Below, in pieces: positions 7,235 through 17,001 of a DNA stretch of 34,516 bases (positions are counted from its first letter, which is position 1; each line of letters starts with the position of its first letter). Source of the stretch: an uncultured Pelagibacteraceae bacterium (lineage in GTDB: Bacteria; Pseudomonadota; Alphaproteobacteria; Pelagibacterales; Pelagibacteraceae); assembly GCA_902613855.1 (NCBI GenBank), contig CACMIX010000007.1, positions 1 to 34,516 of the forward strand. Reading direction: 5' to 3'. Made by a program: the position numbers and the translations under genes. The notes below the pieces were generated by a model. It ran no database searches. It was not told where the DNA came from and saw nothing but the letters and a program-made list of their open reading frames with translations.

Positions 7235-9160
7235 TTATGCGCTTTTTTCTTTATTCTCGTCTTTTACTTCTTCAAAATCAGCATCAACAACATTTTCGTC
7301 TTTTTTACCTGAATCATCACCACCATCATCTTTTCCAGATTCTGGTTTAGCACTTTGTTGTGATTTATAAATTGCTTCTCCAAGTTTCATAGAGGCTTGA
7401 ACTAAAGCCTCTGTTTTTTTCTTGATGTCTTCAATATCTTCACCTTTTAACGCTTCTTTTACTGATGATGACGCATCTTCAATTGCCTTTTTCTCAGCAT
7501 CAGAAACTTTTGTTCCATGCTCTTTTAAATTTTTTTCAGTTGAGTGAACCAACGTATCTGCTTGATTTCTAACATCAACTGACTCTCTTTTTTTCTTATC
7601 AGCTTCTTTATTAGATTCAGCATCTTTAACCATTTTTTCAATCTCTTCATCACTTAAACCACCAGAAGCTTGAATTTGTATTTTTTGCTCTTTACCTGTT
7701 CCTTTATCTTTGGCAGAAACATTTACTATACCGTTTGCATCAATATCGAAAGTTACCTCGATTTGAGGAACGCCTCTAGGAGCAGGTGCAATACCTACAA
7801 GTTCAAAGTTACCCAAAGCTTTATTATCAGTTGCCATTTCTCTTTCACCCTGCAAAACTCTAATGGACACGGCTGGCTGATTATCTTCTGCAGTTGAAAA
7901 AACTTGGCTTTTTTTAGTTGGTATTGTTGTGTTTTTATCAATTAGTTTTGTTGAAACTCCACCAAGAGTCTCAATACCAAGTGATAAAGGAGTAACGTCC
8001 AATAAAAGTACATCTTTAACATCCCCTTGTAATACACCAGCTTGAATTGCAGCTCCCATAGCTACGACTTCGTCTGGATTTACACTTTTATTTGGGTCTT
8101 TGCCAAAAAAGTTTTTAACTTCTTCTAGAACTTTAGGCATTCTTGTCATACCACCAACCATTACTACTTCATCAATTTCACTAGCATTAATCCCTGCATC
8201 TTTTAAAGCAGTTTTGCATGGTGGAATTGTTCTAGCAATTAAATCCTCTACTAAGGCCTCCAGTTTTGCTCTAGTCATTTTTAAATTAATATGTTTTGGA
8301 CCTGTTTTATCAGCAGTGATAAATGGTAAATTAATATCTGTCTGTTCTGCAGATGATAGTTCGATTTTTGCTTTTTCTGCAGCTTCTTTTAATCTCTGTA
8401 AAGCAAGTTTATCAGATTTAAGATCAATACCGTTATCTTTTTTAAATTCAGAAACTAAATAATCAACAATTGCATTATCAAAGTCTTCACCACCTAAAAA
8501 AGTATCACCATTAGTTGATTTAACTTCAAACACACCGTCTCCTAATTCTAGAATTGAAACATCAAATGTTCCTCCGCCTAAATCATAAACAGCAATTTTT
8601 TTATTTTGTTTTTTATCTAAACCATAAGCAAGTGATGCAGCTGTTGGTTCATTTATTATTCTTAAAACTTCTAATCCAGCAATCTTTCCCGCATCTTTAG
8701 TTGCTTGTCTTTGAGCATCATTAAAATATGCTGGTACCGTAATTACTGCTTTAGTTACAGCTTGTCCTAAATATTTTTCAGCAGTTTCTTTCATTTTTTG
8801 CAAAATAAAAGCAGATATTTGAGATGGAGAATATTTTTCTCCCTTAGCTTCAATCCAAGCATCACCTTTTTCAGAATTGACTATTTTAAAAGGTGCTGCT
8901 TCGACATCTTTCTTGACCGTAGGATCATCAAAGTTTCTTCCTATTAATCTTTTAACTGCAAAGATGGTATTTTCTGGATTTGTTACAGCTTGTCTTTTTG
9001 CAGGCTGTCCAATTAATTTTTCACTTTCATCAGTAAAAGCTACAACTGAAGGAGTCGTTCTTGCACCTTCTGCGTTTTCTAACACTTTAGCTTGCGTTCC
9101 TTCCATTATTGCAACGCATGAATTTGTTGTACCTAAATCTATTCCAATAATTTTACTCAT
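7235..9160 (-). CDS. dnaK: Chaperone DnaK (Hsp70)
   Basis: A 641-residue protein, close to the 638 of E. coli. The actin-like ATPase domain begins with [17 protein letters not shown] and contains [33 protein letters not shown] and [14 protein letters not shown]. The interdomain linker [19 protein letters not shown] leads into the substrate-binding beta domain, a helical lid, and an acidic tail ([12 protein letters not shown]). DnaK folds and protects proteins with DnaJ and GrpE, both encoded next to it. A sequence with good RpoH-promoter character lies 18-48 bases upstream of the start, so heat-shock control is likely. Confidence 0.99.
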   Translation of the reverse strand: MSKIIGIDLGTTNSCVAIMEGTQAKVLENAEGARTTPSVVAFTDESEKLIGQPAKRQAVTNPENTIFAVKRLIGRNFDDPTVKKDVEAAPFKIVNSEKGDAWIEAKGEKYSPSQISAFILQKMKETAEKYLGQAVTKAVITVPAYFNDAQRQATKDAGKIAGLEVLRIINEPTAASLAYGLDKKQNKKIAVYDLGGGTFDVSILELGDGVFEVKSTNGDTFLGGEDFDNAIVDYLVSEFKKDNGIDLKSDKLALQRLKEAAEKAKIELSSAEQTDINLPFITADKTGPKHINLKMTRAKLEALVEDLIARTIPPCKTALKDAGINASEIDEVVMVGGMTRMPKVLEEVKNFFGKDPNKSVNPDEVVAMGAAIQAGVLQGDVKDVLLLDVTPLSLGIETLGGVSTKLIDKNTTIPTKKSQVFSTAEDNQPAVSIRVLQGEREMATDNKALGNFELVGIAPAPRGVPQIEVTFDIDANGIVNVSAKDKGTGKEQKIQIQASGGLSDEEIEKMVKDAESNKEADKKKRESVDVRNQADTLVHSTEKNLKEHGTKVSDAEKKAIEDASSSVKEALKGEDIEDIKKKTEALVQASMKLGEAIYKSQQSAKPESGKDDGGDDSGKKDENVVDADFEEVKDENKEKSA

Positions 9161-9177
9161 AATATTTTATCCTATTC

Positions 9178-9208
9178 GTCATATAAGGTTTAAATTCTGA
9201 TCTACAAG
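9178..9208 (-). promoter_or_regulatory. Predicted RpoH (sigma-32) promoter of dnaK
   Basis: On the minus strand CTTG (9208-9205) is followed after 17 bases by CTTATAT (9187-9181). This fits the alphaproteobacterial RpoH consensus CTTG-N17/18-CYTATNT at every defined position. Transcription would start near 9174, giving a leader of about 13-15 bases that still keeps AGGA (9173-9170) as a ribosome-binding site before the ATG at 9160. I see no CIRCE inverted repeat (TTAGCACTC-type), so HrcA control is not indicated. The motif match is direct; the function is inferred. Confidence 0.55.
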
Positions 9209-9220
9209 CTGATCTAAGAA

Positions 9221-9874
9221 TTATTTATCCTCTATATTTTCTTTATTTTCCTCAGTTTTTTCCTCTTTTTTAGAAACTTTCTTAGATACACCAACTAAAG
9301 AGGGTCTAAGAAGTCTATCTTTGATGGTAAATCCTTTTTGAATTTCCTGAATAATTGTTCCAGGTTCTTTTGTATCATCCTCTATTTCCATCATTGCTTG
9401 ATGAAAGTTAGGGTCTAATTTTTTATTTAAACTTTCAATTGGCTGAATATTATTTTTTTCAAAAATTGAAATGGTATCTTTTTTAATAATATCTAGATGT
9501 TCCAAGGATTTTTTAAGAGCCTCTGAATCTTTTAACTTCTCATCACTTTCTAAGACTTGCTTTGAACGTTCTAAATTATCAATTAAATTTAATGCTTCCT
9601 TGGCAAAACTATAACCTCCATACTCAAATGCTTCTTCTTTTTCTTTTTCAAATCTTCTTCTTTGATTTTCCATTTCAGCAAAAGTTCTTGCTACTTTATC
9701 TTCGAGTTCAGCAATTTTTTCTTCTGGAGTAGGCTCTTTAATTTCTTCCTTAGCTTCTTGAGCTGTTTCTTCTTTTTTATTTTCACTATCTAAATTTTCC
9801 TCAGGTTTAGTTGTTTCTTTTTCTGGCTCCTGATGATTTTTAGCAGTTGTATTTTGGTTTTCTTCTTTTTCCAT
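9221..9874 (-). CDS. grpE: Nucleotide exchange factor GrpE
   Basis: A 217-residue protein. Residues ~1-50 are a charged, low-complexity N-terminal extension rich in Glu, Lys, Pro and Thr. The coiled coil follows (EEKIAELEDKVARTFAEMEN and the next helix to about residue 150). The C-terminal beta domain contains NFHQAMMEIEDD and GFTIKDRLLRPSLVGVSKK, the family signature. GrpE releases ADP from DnaK. It is 60 bases upstream of dnaK on the same strand, so the complete DnaK-DnaJ-GrpE machine is encoded together; in many alphaproteobacteria grpE lies elsewhere, with hrcA. A weaker heat-shock-like promoter lies directly upstream. Confidence 0.97.
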   Translation of the reverse strand: MEKEENQNTTAKNHQEPEKETTKPEENLDSENKKEETAQEAKEEIKEPTPEEKIAELEDKVARTFAEMENQRRRFEKEKEEAFEYGGYSFAKEALNLIDNLERSKQVLESDEKLKDSEALKKSLEHLDIIKKDTISIFEKNNIQPIESLNKKLDPNFHQAMMEIEDDTKEPGTIIQEIQKGFTIKDRLLRPSLVGVSKKVSKKEEKTEENKENIEDK

Positions 9875-9881
9875 AAAGCCT

Positions 9882-9910
9882 TATATGGTAAGGATTTTGA
9901 TAATTTCTAG
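9882..9910 (-). promoter_or_regulatory. Possible heat-shock promoter of grpE (weak)
   Basis: On the minus strand CTAGAA (9910-9905) resembles the sigma-32 -35 box CTTGAA, and TACCATATA (9890-9882) resembles the -10 core CCATNT, about 16-18 bases apart. The second half overlaps an imperfect inverted repeat (CCTTA at 9879-9883, TAAGG at 9889-9893). The -35 box has one mismatch and the -10 box does not fit the stricter alphaproteobacterial form used at dnaK, so this is tentative. Confidence 0.28.
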
Positions 9911-10513
9911 ATGCCTACACATAAAATAAACAAATTACTTATTGGAACAAACAACAGAGGTAAACTACGTGAAATCAGGAGTTTACTGCCAAAAAACATT
10001 GAAATTCACTCTACATCCGAATTTAATCTTAAAAGTCCAATAGAAAATGGAAAAACATTTAAACAAAACTCTCTTATAAAATCTAAATATTTTTCAAAAA
10101 AAACAGGCCTTATATGTTTAGCAGATGACTCTGGTTTAGAAATAGACCTTTTAGATAAAAATCCCGGTATTTATTCTGCAAGATGGGGTGGAAGGCATGG
10201 AGATTTTAATAAGGCTATTAAAAAAGTCTATAGGGAGCTAAGTAAAAAAGACAAAAATTGGAAACATAAAAAAATAAGCGCAAGGTTTGTGTGTGCTTTA
10301 TCTATTTCATGTTTAGATAAAAAAATTGCTTGTGTTCAAAGTAAAATTGAGGGTTCTATTTCAACTGAACCCAAGGGAACAAATGGATTTGGCTATGATC
10401 CTATCTTTGTTCCTAAAGGTAAAAAAAAAACATTTGGAGAAATGAAACCTGCAAAAAAATATAAAATAGATCATAGATATTTTGCTTTTAAAAAAATTAG
10501 AAAATTTTTGTGA
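9911..10513 (+). CDS. rdgB: XTP/dITP diphosphatase (RdgB/HAM1)
   Basis: A 200-residue nucleotide-pool sanitising enzyme that converts non-canonical purine triphosphates to monophosphates. The start LLIGTNNRGKLREIRSLL gives the (S/T)xNxxK substrate motif. CLADDSGLEIDLLDKNPGIYSARWGG contains the catalytic and metal DDSGLE acidic residues. GTNGFGYDPIFVP and KTFGEMKPAKKYKIDHRYFA close the active site; the usual SHR is DHR here. It is divergent from grpE (36 bases between starts), a frequent neighbour in alphaproteobacteria, and overlaps the convergent PBP-activator gene by 17 bases at the 3' end. Confidence 0.95.
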   Translation: MPTHKINKLLIGTNNRGKLREIRSLLPKNIEIHSTSEFNLKSPIENGKTFKQNSLIKSKYFSKKTGLICLADDSGLEIDLLDKNPGIYSARWGGRHGDFNKAIKKVYRELSKKDKNWKHKKISARFVCALSISCLDKKIACVQSKIEGSISTEPKGTNGFGYDPIFVPKGKKKTFGEMKPAKKYKIDHRYFAFKKIRKFL

Positions 10514-11651
10514 GTTCTTTGTCTTCGACTTTATAAAAGTTTAATCTATGATTAATCTTATTATTTTTTACGTCAAATATTCCTATTTTTCCTTTAAATG
10601 AGTTTTGCTTTTTAAATAATTTACTTAAATTGTTAAGATCTGACCTGAATGATAAATAATAGATGAGACCTACTAAATCATAACTTAATAAAGACAAATG
10701 TGAGGGATCTTCATTGAAAGCATTAAAATATTTGATTTTAAAATCGTCAAAATTCTCTTTATTAATTGAAGGATAATATATTGGCTGAACATCTGTTTCT
10801 TTTAATAAACTTTCATCAAACCATTGATTGAGGGTTATAAAATATTTATTCTCTGGTTTGACATCTGTGTATAAAAGTGATGTAGTCACACTCTTTAAGC
10901 TTTCATCAAAATCAGAAATAACAACTGCATCAAAGTTTAAATTTCCAATAGTGTATCTTTTTTCTAATCTTTTTATTATTTTTTCTTTATTAGGTTCGTT
11001 TGAATTTTTAATTCTTGTAATTTCATCTTCTAGATTTTGTTTTCTTATTTTATATTTTGTGATTTCTTCTATTTGTTTGGTAAGTTTTGTTGGATCAGTG
11101 ATATAATCATACTCTTTATAGGTTTTTATATTTGACTCTTTCATTCCTTTTTTTATTTCAAATTCATATTCTCGAATTGGTGTTAAAAAAATAGTTCTTT
11201 CAACATCGTTTTTTTCTAAAAATTTTTTAATAGTATTGAATTGGGAGGTAGAATTTATACCTGCTGAAATAACATTTTTTGGGAGATCTAAGGTTTTGTT
11301 TGTTAAAGATAAAAATGTTAAATCTTTCATTTCATCCAAATAAGTTAAACTTTCATAAAAGACTGGACCTATAATTACCTTTATACCCATTTGTTTTAGC
11401 TCAAATGCTGATTTTAGAGTTTGATTGGGTCTAGAAGCTGTATCTTTTGGGTAAATTTCAATTAAATTATTATCAATATCTTTTACAGCTAAACTTACAG
11501 CCTTAATAATTGATTGACCAATCTCTTTATTTGTTCCAGTCATTGGTACCAACAAACCAATTTTAATTTTTTCGTTCGCACTAACTGTTGAAGAAAATAA
11601 TAAAAATACTACCCATTTAAGGATAAAAAGAATTTTAAATAATTTGATCAT
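10497..11651 (-). CDS. LpoA-like penicillin-binding protein activator (periplasmic-binding fold)
   Basis: A 384-residue exported protein. The N-terminal hydrophobic segment ends in VSANE, giving a probable signal-peptidase I site after A25; there is no lipobox cysteine. IKIGLLVPMTGTNKEIGQSI opens a type-1 periplasmic-binding domain (Peripla_BP_6-like), with VIIGPVFYES and LTFLSLTNK in the expected places. A charged helical insertion (~residues 205-240) precedes YTIGNLNFDAVVISD, a pattern I associate with alphaproteobacterial PBP activators. E. coli LpoA stimulates PBP1A. Being divergent from rsmI with a BON protein beyond matches the E. coli yraL-yraM-yraP neighbourhood and supports this over amino-acid transport. 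No transporter genes are nearby. The partner PBP is unknown. Confidence 0.72.
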   Translation of the reverse strand: MIKLFKILFILKWVVFLLFSSTVSANEKIKIGLLVPMTGTNKEIGQSIIKAVSLAVKDIDNNLIEIYPKDTASRPNQTLKSAFELKQMGIKVIIGPVFYESLTYLDEMKDLTFLSLTNKTLDLPKNVISAGINSTSQFNTIKKFLEKNDVERTIFLTPIREYEFEIKKGMKESNIKTYKEYDYITDPTKLTKQIEEITKYKIRKQNLEDEITRIKNSNEPNKEKIIKRLEKRYTIGNLNFDAVVISDFDESLKSVTTSLLYTDVKPENKYFITLNQWFDESLLKETDVQPIYYPSINKENFDDFKIKYFNAFNEDPSHLSLLSYDLVGLIYYLSFRSDLNNLSKLFKKQNSFKGKIGIFDVKNNKINHRLNFYKVEDKELTKIF

Positions 11652-11685
11652 TTTAATGTTATTATAATTATTTTTTAGCTAAATT

Positions 11686-12549
11686 ATGATCATTAAACCA
11701 CAATCTAAAATAAAAGATAATGAAAATGGTCTTTATATAGTTTCAACCCCAATAGGGAATTTGAAAGATATTACTATAAGAGCAGTAGAAATATTAAAAC
11801 AATCAGATTTTATTTTATGTGAAGATACTCGTATTTCAAAAAATTTATTAAATAAATACGAAATCAAATCGAAATTGATTTCAAATCATAAATTTAATGA
11901 AAAAAAAAATACTTTAAAAATAATTGAATATTTAAAATCTGGAAAATTAATATCTCTAATTTCTGATGCTGGGACCCCAGCTATTTCTGATCCAGGATCA
12001 CTTTTAGTTAATGAGTGTGTTAAAAATAATATTAAGGTTGTACCAATACCTGGTCCATCAGCAGTGGCAGCTGCCATATCTATTAGTGGATTTTCTGATC
12101 AATTTTTCTTTTATGGATTCTTACCAGATAAAAACCAGCAAATAACAAATGAGCTTAAAAAAATTTCCAAATTTAACTCGACTTTAGTTTTTTTTATATC
12201 TCCAAAAAAAATTAATAAAATTATACCCAAAATTAAAAAATACTTTAGTGAGAGAAAAATTGTTATTTGCAGAGAAATTACCAAGTTATACGAAGAGTTT
12301 TTAAGAGCAAATGTAAATGAATTGGAACAATTTCAAAAAGAACCAAAAGGTGAATTAACAGTTGTAATCTCAGATAGAAAGACTGATGAAAATAACTCTA
12401 AAAATTTGAATGAATCTGATATTAATATAATTAATAAAATGATTAATAAACTTACAATAAAAGAAATTACTGATTTAATCTGTCAAAATAGCAAAGTTTC
12501 AAAAAAGCTAGTATACAATTATTGTTTAAAGCTAAAAAATGAAAATTAA
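11686..12549 (+). CDS. rsmI: 16S rRNA (cytidine1402-2'-O)-methyltransferase
   Basis: A 287-residue SAM-dependent enzyme of the tetrapyrrole-methylase fold that methylates the ribose of C1402 in the decoding centre. Hallmarks are GLYIVSTPIGNLKDITIRA at the start, FILCEDTRISKNLL, LISLISDAGTPAISDPGSLLV and VVPIPGPSAVAAAISISGF, then FYGFLP. The C-terminal helical region (KLTIKEITDLIC to YNYCLKLKNEN) is also typical. Divergent from the PBP activator with 34 bases between starts; the downstream BON lipoprotein starts 11 bases before its stop. YraN, which often follows rsmI, is absent here. Confidence 0.97.
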   Translation: MIIKPQSKIKDNENGLYIVSTPIGNLKDITIRAVEILKQSDFILCEDTRISKNLLNKYEIKSKLISNHKFNEKKNTLKIIEYLKSGKLISLISDAGTPAISDPGSLLVNECVKNNIKVVPIPGPSAVAAAISISGFSDQFFFYGFLPDKNQQITNELKKISKFNSTLVFFISPKKINKIIPKIKKYFSERKIVICREITKLYEEFLRANVNELEQFQKEPKGELTVVISDRKTDENNSKNLNESDINIINKMINKLTIKEITDLICQNSKVSKKLVYNYCLKLKNEN

Positions 12550-13132
12550 ATTTTTACTTATAGTTTTAGCTGGCCTTATTTTATCAGGATGTGTAGGTGT
12601 TGGGTCGAAAGGATTATTTGGAACTGGAGTAAGTGTTGCACTGGACCCAAGAACTTTAGGCACACAAATAGATGATTCAATAATGCAAAAAAGTTTATCT
12701 GCTAGAATTTTAGCAAAAGATAAAAAGTATTTTTTGTCAGTCAAATCAAAAGTTCTAGATGGAAGAATTTTTTTAACTGGAAAAGTTGATAGTCCTGAGG
12801 AAAAATTGCAAATAACAAAAATTGCATGGGAAACAAAAGGCACTAGGTCGGTTCGCAATGATATTAAAATTAAAGAAGAGTTTAATTTTAAGCAGTCTGC
12901 TAAAGATATTTTAATTACTACTCAGTTGAGAACTGCAATAATAGTAAATAAAAATATTAAAGCAACTAATTATCAAATAGATACATATAAGAAAAAAATA
13001 TATGTTTATGGAATTGCATTGACTTCTGAGGAGAAAGACTTGGTTATTAGTGAGGCTAAGGAAATATTGGATGTGGAGAATGTAATTGCAAGTATAATTC
13101 TTGTTGAAGACTTAAGAATTCAAAAAGAATAG
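12539..13132 (+). CDS. DolP-like lipoprotein with two BON domains
   Basis: A 197-residue lipoprotein: MKIKFLLIVLAGLILSGC has a lipobox LSGC with C18 as the lipidated residue. Two BON domains follow. The first spans ~residues 55-118 (YFLSVKSKVLDGRIFLTGKV, ending SVRNDIKI) and the second ~120-190 (ILITTQLRTAIIVNK, IYVYGIALTSEEKDLV, ENVIASIILV). This matches E. coli DolP (YraP), an outer-membrane integrity factor that binds anionic lipids and helps BAM. It overlaps rsmI by 11 bases, implying coupling. Its stop directly abuts the stop of maeB on the other strand. Confidence 0.85.
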   Translation: MKIKFLLIVLAGLILSGCVGVGSKGLFGTGVSVALDPRTLGTQIDDSIMQKSLSARILAKDKKYFLSVKSKVLDGRIFLTGKVDSPEEKLQITKIAWETKGTRSVRNDIKIKEEFNFKQSAKDILITTQLRTAIIVNKNIKATNYQIDTYKKKIYVYGIALTSEEKDLVISEAKEILDVENVIASIILVEDLRIQKE

Positions 13133-15418
13133 TTACTTTTCATATTTTATTATTTCAGATGAATAAGCAGCTATTGATGCTAAATTAATAATTTCAGAGG
13201 TTGAAGATCTCAAAGGAGCAATCTCTATTGGTAGCCCAAGACCAATAAGTAAAGGACCTATGACTTTTGTGTCTCCAATCGTCTTCATTAATTTATATGA
13301 TATCGCTGCACTATGTTGACCAGGCATAATTAATATATTTGCTTTACCCACAACACTTGCAAATGGATATAGTTCTTTGTATTCCGGGTTTAAAGCAACA
13401 TCTGGTTGCATATCACCATCAAATTGAAAATCAACTTCCCTTTCTTTTAAAATTTCTACAGCATCTCTTATATGCTTAGTTCTGTTTGTAAGAGGTTGTC
13501 CAAAAGTAGAATGTGAAACAAACGCAACCTTAGGATCGAAACCAAAAAGTCTTACTACTCTAGCTGTTGATATGGCAATTTCTGCCATTTGCTCAGATGT
13601 TGGATATTCGTGAACACTTGTATCCCCTATAAATATTGTTTTACCTTTATGCACGACCATGTTTAAGCCAAACATAATCTCACCTTTTCGAACATTGACT
13701 ACTTGTTTAATCTTTTCAAGGGAGGCGCCAAACCGTCTAGTATTACCCGTTACAGCCCCGTCAGCATCACCACACGCAACCATACTCGTCGCCCAAATAA
13801 CCCTGTCATTCCTTATTAATCTATCACAATCTCGTTCAAGTAAACCTTGTTCTCTCTGTAATTTTTCAAACAAATGTTTTACGTATCTATTTCTTTTTTC
13901 TTCATCTTTTGAGTTTACAATTTCAATGTCAAAGTTCTCGTTATATCCAATATTTTTAATTTGTTCTTTAATTTTGCTTTCTTTACCAATTAAAATAGGA
14001 ATTCCTAATTTTGAATTTTTAAATGCAATTGCAGCTTTTAAAGTATTTTCATCCTCACCATCAGCAAATACAATTCTTTTTTGGTTCTTTTTGATAAATG
14101 AATTTATACCTTGCATAATCGTTACTGTTGGATCAAGTCTTTGTTTAAGTTGATCTTTATAGATTTCAAAATCTTCAATATTTTTTCTTGCCACACCACT
14201 TTCCATAGCAGCTTTAGCAACAGCAGCTGGAATTACACTTATCAATCTTGGATCAAATGTAGATGGGATAATATAGTCTTTTCCATAGTGAGGTCTTTCG
14301 CCACCCATAGCAGCCACGACTTCATCCGGCACATCTTCTCTTGCAAGCTTAGCAATTGCTTGTGAGGCCGCAACTTTCATCTCTTCATTAATCGTTTTGG
14401 ATCTAACATCTAAAGCACCTCTAAAAATATAGGGAAATCCTATTAAATTATTTACTTGATTTGGATAATCAGATCTGCCAGTTGCAATGATTGCATCATT
14501 CCTCACCTCATAAATTTCTTCTGGCAAAATTTCGGGGTCAGGATTCGCACAAGCGAAAATAATGGGATTTTTTGCCATACTCTTAACCATCTCTTTTTTA
14601 AGAACTCCTTTTGCTGATAATCCTAAAAAGACGTCAGCACCTTTCATTGCCTCTTCAAGAGTTCTTAATTTAGTCTCAACTGCATATTTTGATTTCCACT
14701 GATCTATACCTTCAGCTCTTCCCTTATAAATTACTCCTTTCCTATCAAGCATAATTACATTTTCATAAGGTACTCCTGAATTTTTAAATAATTCGGTACA
14801 GGCTTGAGCAGAGGCTCCAGCTCCGTTTACAACAACTTTAATTTTTTTTATAGATTTACCACTTATATCTAGAGCATTTATTAAAGCAGCTGTAGTAATT
14901 ATTGCAGTCCCATGTTGGTCATCATGAAAAACGGGTATATCTAAAATCTCCTTTAACTTTTGTTCTATAATAAAACAATCTGGTGCTGCTATATCTTCTA
15001 AATTAATTCCACCAAAACTTGGAGCAAAATTTTTAATTGAGTTAATTATTTCCTCTGAATCTTTACTATCAATTTCAAGATCTATCGAGTCTATGTCTGC
15101 AAATCTTTTAAATAATACAGCTTTACCCTCCATAACAGGTTTGGAAGCTAAAGCTCCAAGATTTCCCATTCCTAATATTGCAGAGCCATTACTAATTACA
15201 GCTACTAAATTTCCTTTACTTGTATAATCATAAGCTGCTTCTGGATTTTCGCTAATCTCCTTAACTGGAGCAGCAACACCAGGAGAATATGCAAGCGCAA
15301 GATCTCTTTTAGTTGTCATATTTTTTGAGGATATGATCTCAATCTTGCCAGGTTTTTTTTGTTTATGAAAATCTAATGCTTCTTTATCAGTGTAATGATC
15401 AATCTTTGTTTTTTTCAT
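13133..15418 (-). CDS. maeB: NADP-dependent malic enzyme with phosphotransacetylase-like domain
   Basis: A 761-residue two-domain protein, nearly the same length as E. coli MaeB (759). The N-terminal malic-enzyme half has RDLALAYSPGVAAPVKEI, VISNGSAILGMGNLGALASKPVMEGKA (metal and substrate region, split here by position), HDQHGTAI and VVVNGAGASAQACTELF (dinucleotide binding). From ~residue 430 a phosphate acetyltransferase-like domain runs to the end (KRIVFADGEDENTLKAA, GADGAVTG-type segment CGDADGAVTGNTRRFG, IMPGQHSAAISYKLM). It decarboxylates malate to pyruvate, producing NADPH; in MaeB the C-terminal domain is regulatory, responding to acetyl-CoA and related metabolites. Convergent and abutting the BON gene; divergent from murJ with a 49-base gap. 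Confidence 0.95.
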   Translation of the reverse strand: MKKTKIDHYTDKEALDFHKQKKPGKIEIISSKNMTTKRDLALAYSPGVAAPVKEISENPEAAYDYTSKGNLVAVISNGSAILGMGNLGALASKPVMEGKAVLFKRFADIDSIDLEIDSKDSEEIINSIKNFAPSFGGINLEDIAAPDCFIIEQKLKEILDIPVFHDDQHGTAIITTAALINALDISGKSIKKIKVVVNGAGASAQACTELFKNSGVPYENVIMLDRKGVIYKGRAEGIDQWKSKYAVETKLRTLEEAMKGADVFLGLSAKGVLKKEMVKSMAKNPIIFACANPDPEILPEEIYEVRNDAIIATGRSDYPNQVNNLIGFPYIFRGALDVRSKTINEEMKVAASQAIAKLAREDVPDEVVAAMGGERPHYGKDYIIPSTFDPRLISVIPAAVAKAAMESGVARKNIEDFEIYKDQLKQRLDPTVTIMQGINSFIKKNQKRIVFADGEDENTLKAAIAFKNSKLGIPILIGKESKIKEQIKNIGYNENFDIEIVNSKDEEKRNRYVKHLFEKLQREQGLLERDCDRLIRNDRVIWATSMVACGDADGAVTGNTRRFGASLEKIKQVVNVRKGEIMFGLNMVVHKGKTIFIGDTSVHEYPTSEQMAEIAISTARVVRLFGFDPKVAFVSHSTFGQPLTNRTKHIRDAVEILKEREVDFQFDGDMQPDVALNPEYKELYPFASVVGKANILIMPGQHSAAISYKLMKTIGDTKVIGPLLIGLGLPIEIAPLRSSTSEIINLASIAAYSSEIIKYEK

Positions 15419-15467
15419 TTATAACAATATGTGTACAATTAGGGTAAATATAAGACTAATATGATTT

Positions 15468-16997
15468 ATGAACTTACTTAAGTCAACAGGCACATTTGGT
15501 TTTTATACGATCATAAGTAGATTACTTGGATATTTAAGAGATATTTTAATTGCAATATTTCTTGGTACCGGGTTTTTAGCAGATGCTTTTTTTGTTGCAT
15601 TTAGAATTCCAAATACATTTAGAAGATTATTTTCCGAGGGAACTTTTAATGCTGCTTTTGTTCCAAGTTATGCATCAGAAATGGTTAAAGGAAAAAAGCA
15701 ATCTAACAAATTTGCAAATGATATTTTTAATCTGTTATTTTTAAGTTTGTTAATAATAACTCTAATTGTTCAATTGTTTATGCCAGCGTTTGTATCCCTT
15801 ATAGCCCCTGGCTTTGTAGGTGATATTGATAAAATGGAAATAGCAATAACTTTAACTCGTATCACATTTCCATTTTTGTTATTTATTTGTTTAGCATCAT
15901 TTTTTGCAGCAATTTTAAATTCACATAATAAGTTTGCAGCCGCATCAGGAGCTCCAATAATATTAAATATCGTATTAGTTTTAGTTTTGTTATTTTCGAG
16001 TTCTATGGGTGACAACTTGGTATATTATTTATCTTATGGTGTTTCTTTAGCAGGTTTATTACAATTATTATTTTTGTATAAATTTGTTAGAAAGCATTTT
16101 TTACTTAAATTTAATATTCGTATTAAACTAACTCACAATGTTGTAATTTTTTTTAAAAAATTATTACCAAGTATTTTTTCATCAGGTGTAACCCAAATAA
16201 ATATACTCGTTGGAACCATTATAGCCTCGTTTCAAGCAAGTGCTGTTTCTTACCTTTATTATGCTGACAGAATATACCAAATCAATCTTGCAATAGCTGG
16301 AATTGCAATTGGAGTGGTAGTTCTGCCTCAATTATCAAAACATGTTCAATCAAAGAAAAAAGATAAGATTATTTTAATTCAAAACAAAGCGCTTGAGTTA
16401 AGTTTATTTCTAAGTTTACCGGCGTCTATTGCATTAATACTTGGTTCTCAACAAATAATTTCTGCATTATTTGGTTATGGATCATTTGATGAAACAGCAG
16501 TTTTAAATTCAAGTCTAGCTCTATATTATTTTGCATTAGGCCTGCCTGCATTCGCTTTAATTAAAGTTTTTTCTAGTTTCTTTTTTGCTAACCACAACAC
16601 AAAAACACCTTTTTATATTTCTTTAATTTCTGTCTTCTTAAATATTTTGATAAGTGTTTATTATTTTAATGAAATTGGATTTATAATAATACCTATTGCA
16701 ACAACAATATCATCATGGTTTAATGGAATATTATTATTTGTATTTTTAAAAAATAAAAATCTTTTCTCTTTTAATAAAATATTTTTAATTAAATTTGTTA
16801 AAATTATTATAGCATCAATAATTATGGGCTTTGTGTTTCAATTTTTATTAAATTTTTTTCAAAATGAACTTGCATTTGAACAAAAAGCAAAATTTTTTTA
16901 TCTGGTATTATCTGCATTATTAGGCTTGGCTTCTTACATTTTAATTTGTTATTTTATCAAAGCTTTTAAAATCAGTGATATTCAATTAAAGTATTAA
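15468..16997 (+). CDS. murJ: Lipid II flippase MurJ
   Basis: A 509-residue polytopic membrane protein of the MOP superfamily, with about 14 hydrophobic segments. The N-terminal signature is nearly complete: [20 protein letters not shown], then [20 protein letters not shown] and [34 protein letters not shown] is the MurJ-type motif carrying the essential arginines. Later [20 protein letters not shown] matches the central cavity helix. It moves lipid II from the cytoplasmic to the periplasmic face during peptidoglycan synthesis. Four bases separate it from trpS, and murJ-trpS adjacency is common in alphaproteobacteria. Confidence 0.97.
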   Translation: MNLLKSTGTFGFYTIISRLLGYLRDILIAIFLGTGFLADAFFVAFRIPNTFRRLFSEGTFNAAFVPSYASEMVKGKKQSNKFANDIFNLLFLSLLIITLIVQLFMPAFVSLIAPGFVGDIDKMEIAITLTRITFPFLLFICLASFFAAILNSHNKFAAASGAPIILNIVLVLVLLFSSSMGDNLVYYLSYGVSLAGLLQLLFLYKFVRKHFLLKFNIRIKLTHNVVIFFKKLLPSIFSSGVTQINILVGTIIASFQASAVSYLYYADRIYQINLAIAGIAIGVVVLPQLSKHVQSKKKDKIILIQNKALELSLFLSLPASIALILGSQQIISALFGYGSFDETAVLNSSLALYYFALGLPAFALIKVFSSFFFANHNTKTPFYISLISVFLNILISVYYFNEIGFIIIPIATTISSWFNGILLFVFLKNKNLFSFNKIFLIKFVKIIIASIIMGFVFQFLLNFFQNELAFEQKAKFFYLVLSALLGLASYILICYFIKAFKISDIQLKY

Positions 16998-17001
16998 TTA
17001 T

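Noticed and set aside
7670..9200. Plus-strand open frames within dnaK
   Set aside because: They lie wholly antisense to a well-conserved DnaK and resemble no protein family I know.
13659..14365. Plus-strand frames opposite maeB
   Set aside because: They are antisense to the conserved malic enzyme and phosphotransacetylase domains; composition is that of reverse-frame translation.
15419..15467. Divergent maeB-murJ spacer, searched for promoters or an operator
   Set aside because: Only weak AT-rich matches and no clear -35/-10 pair or palindrome worth reporting.
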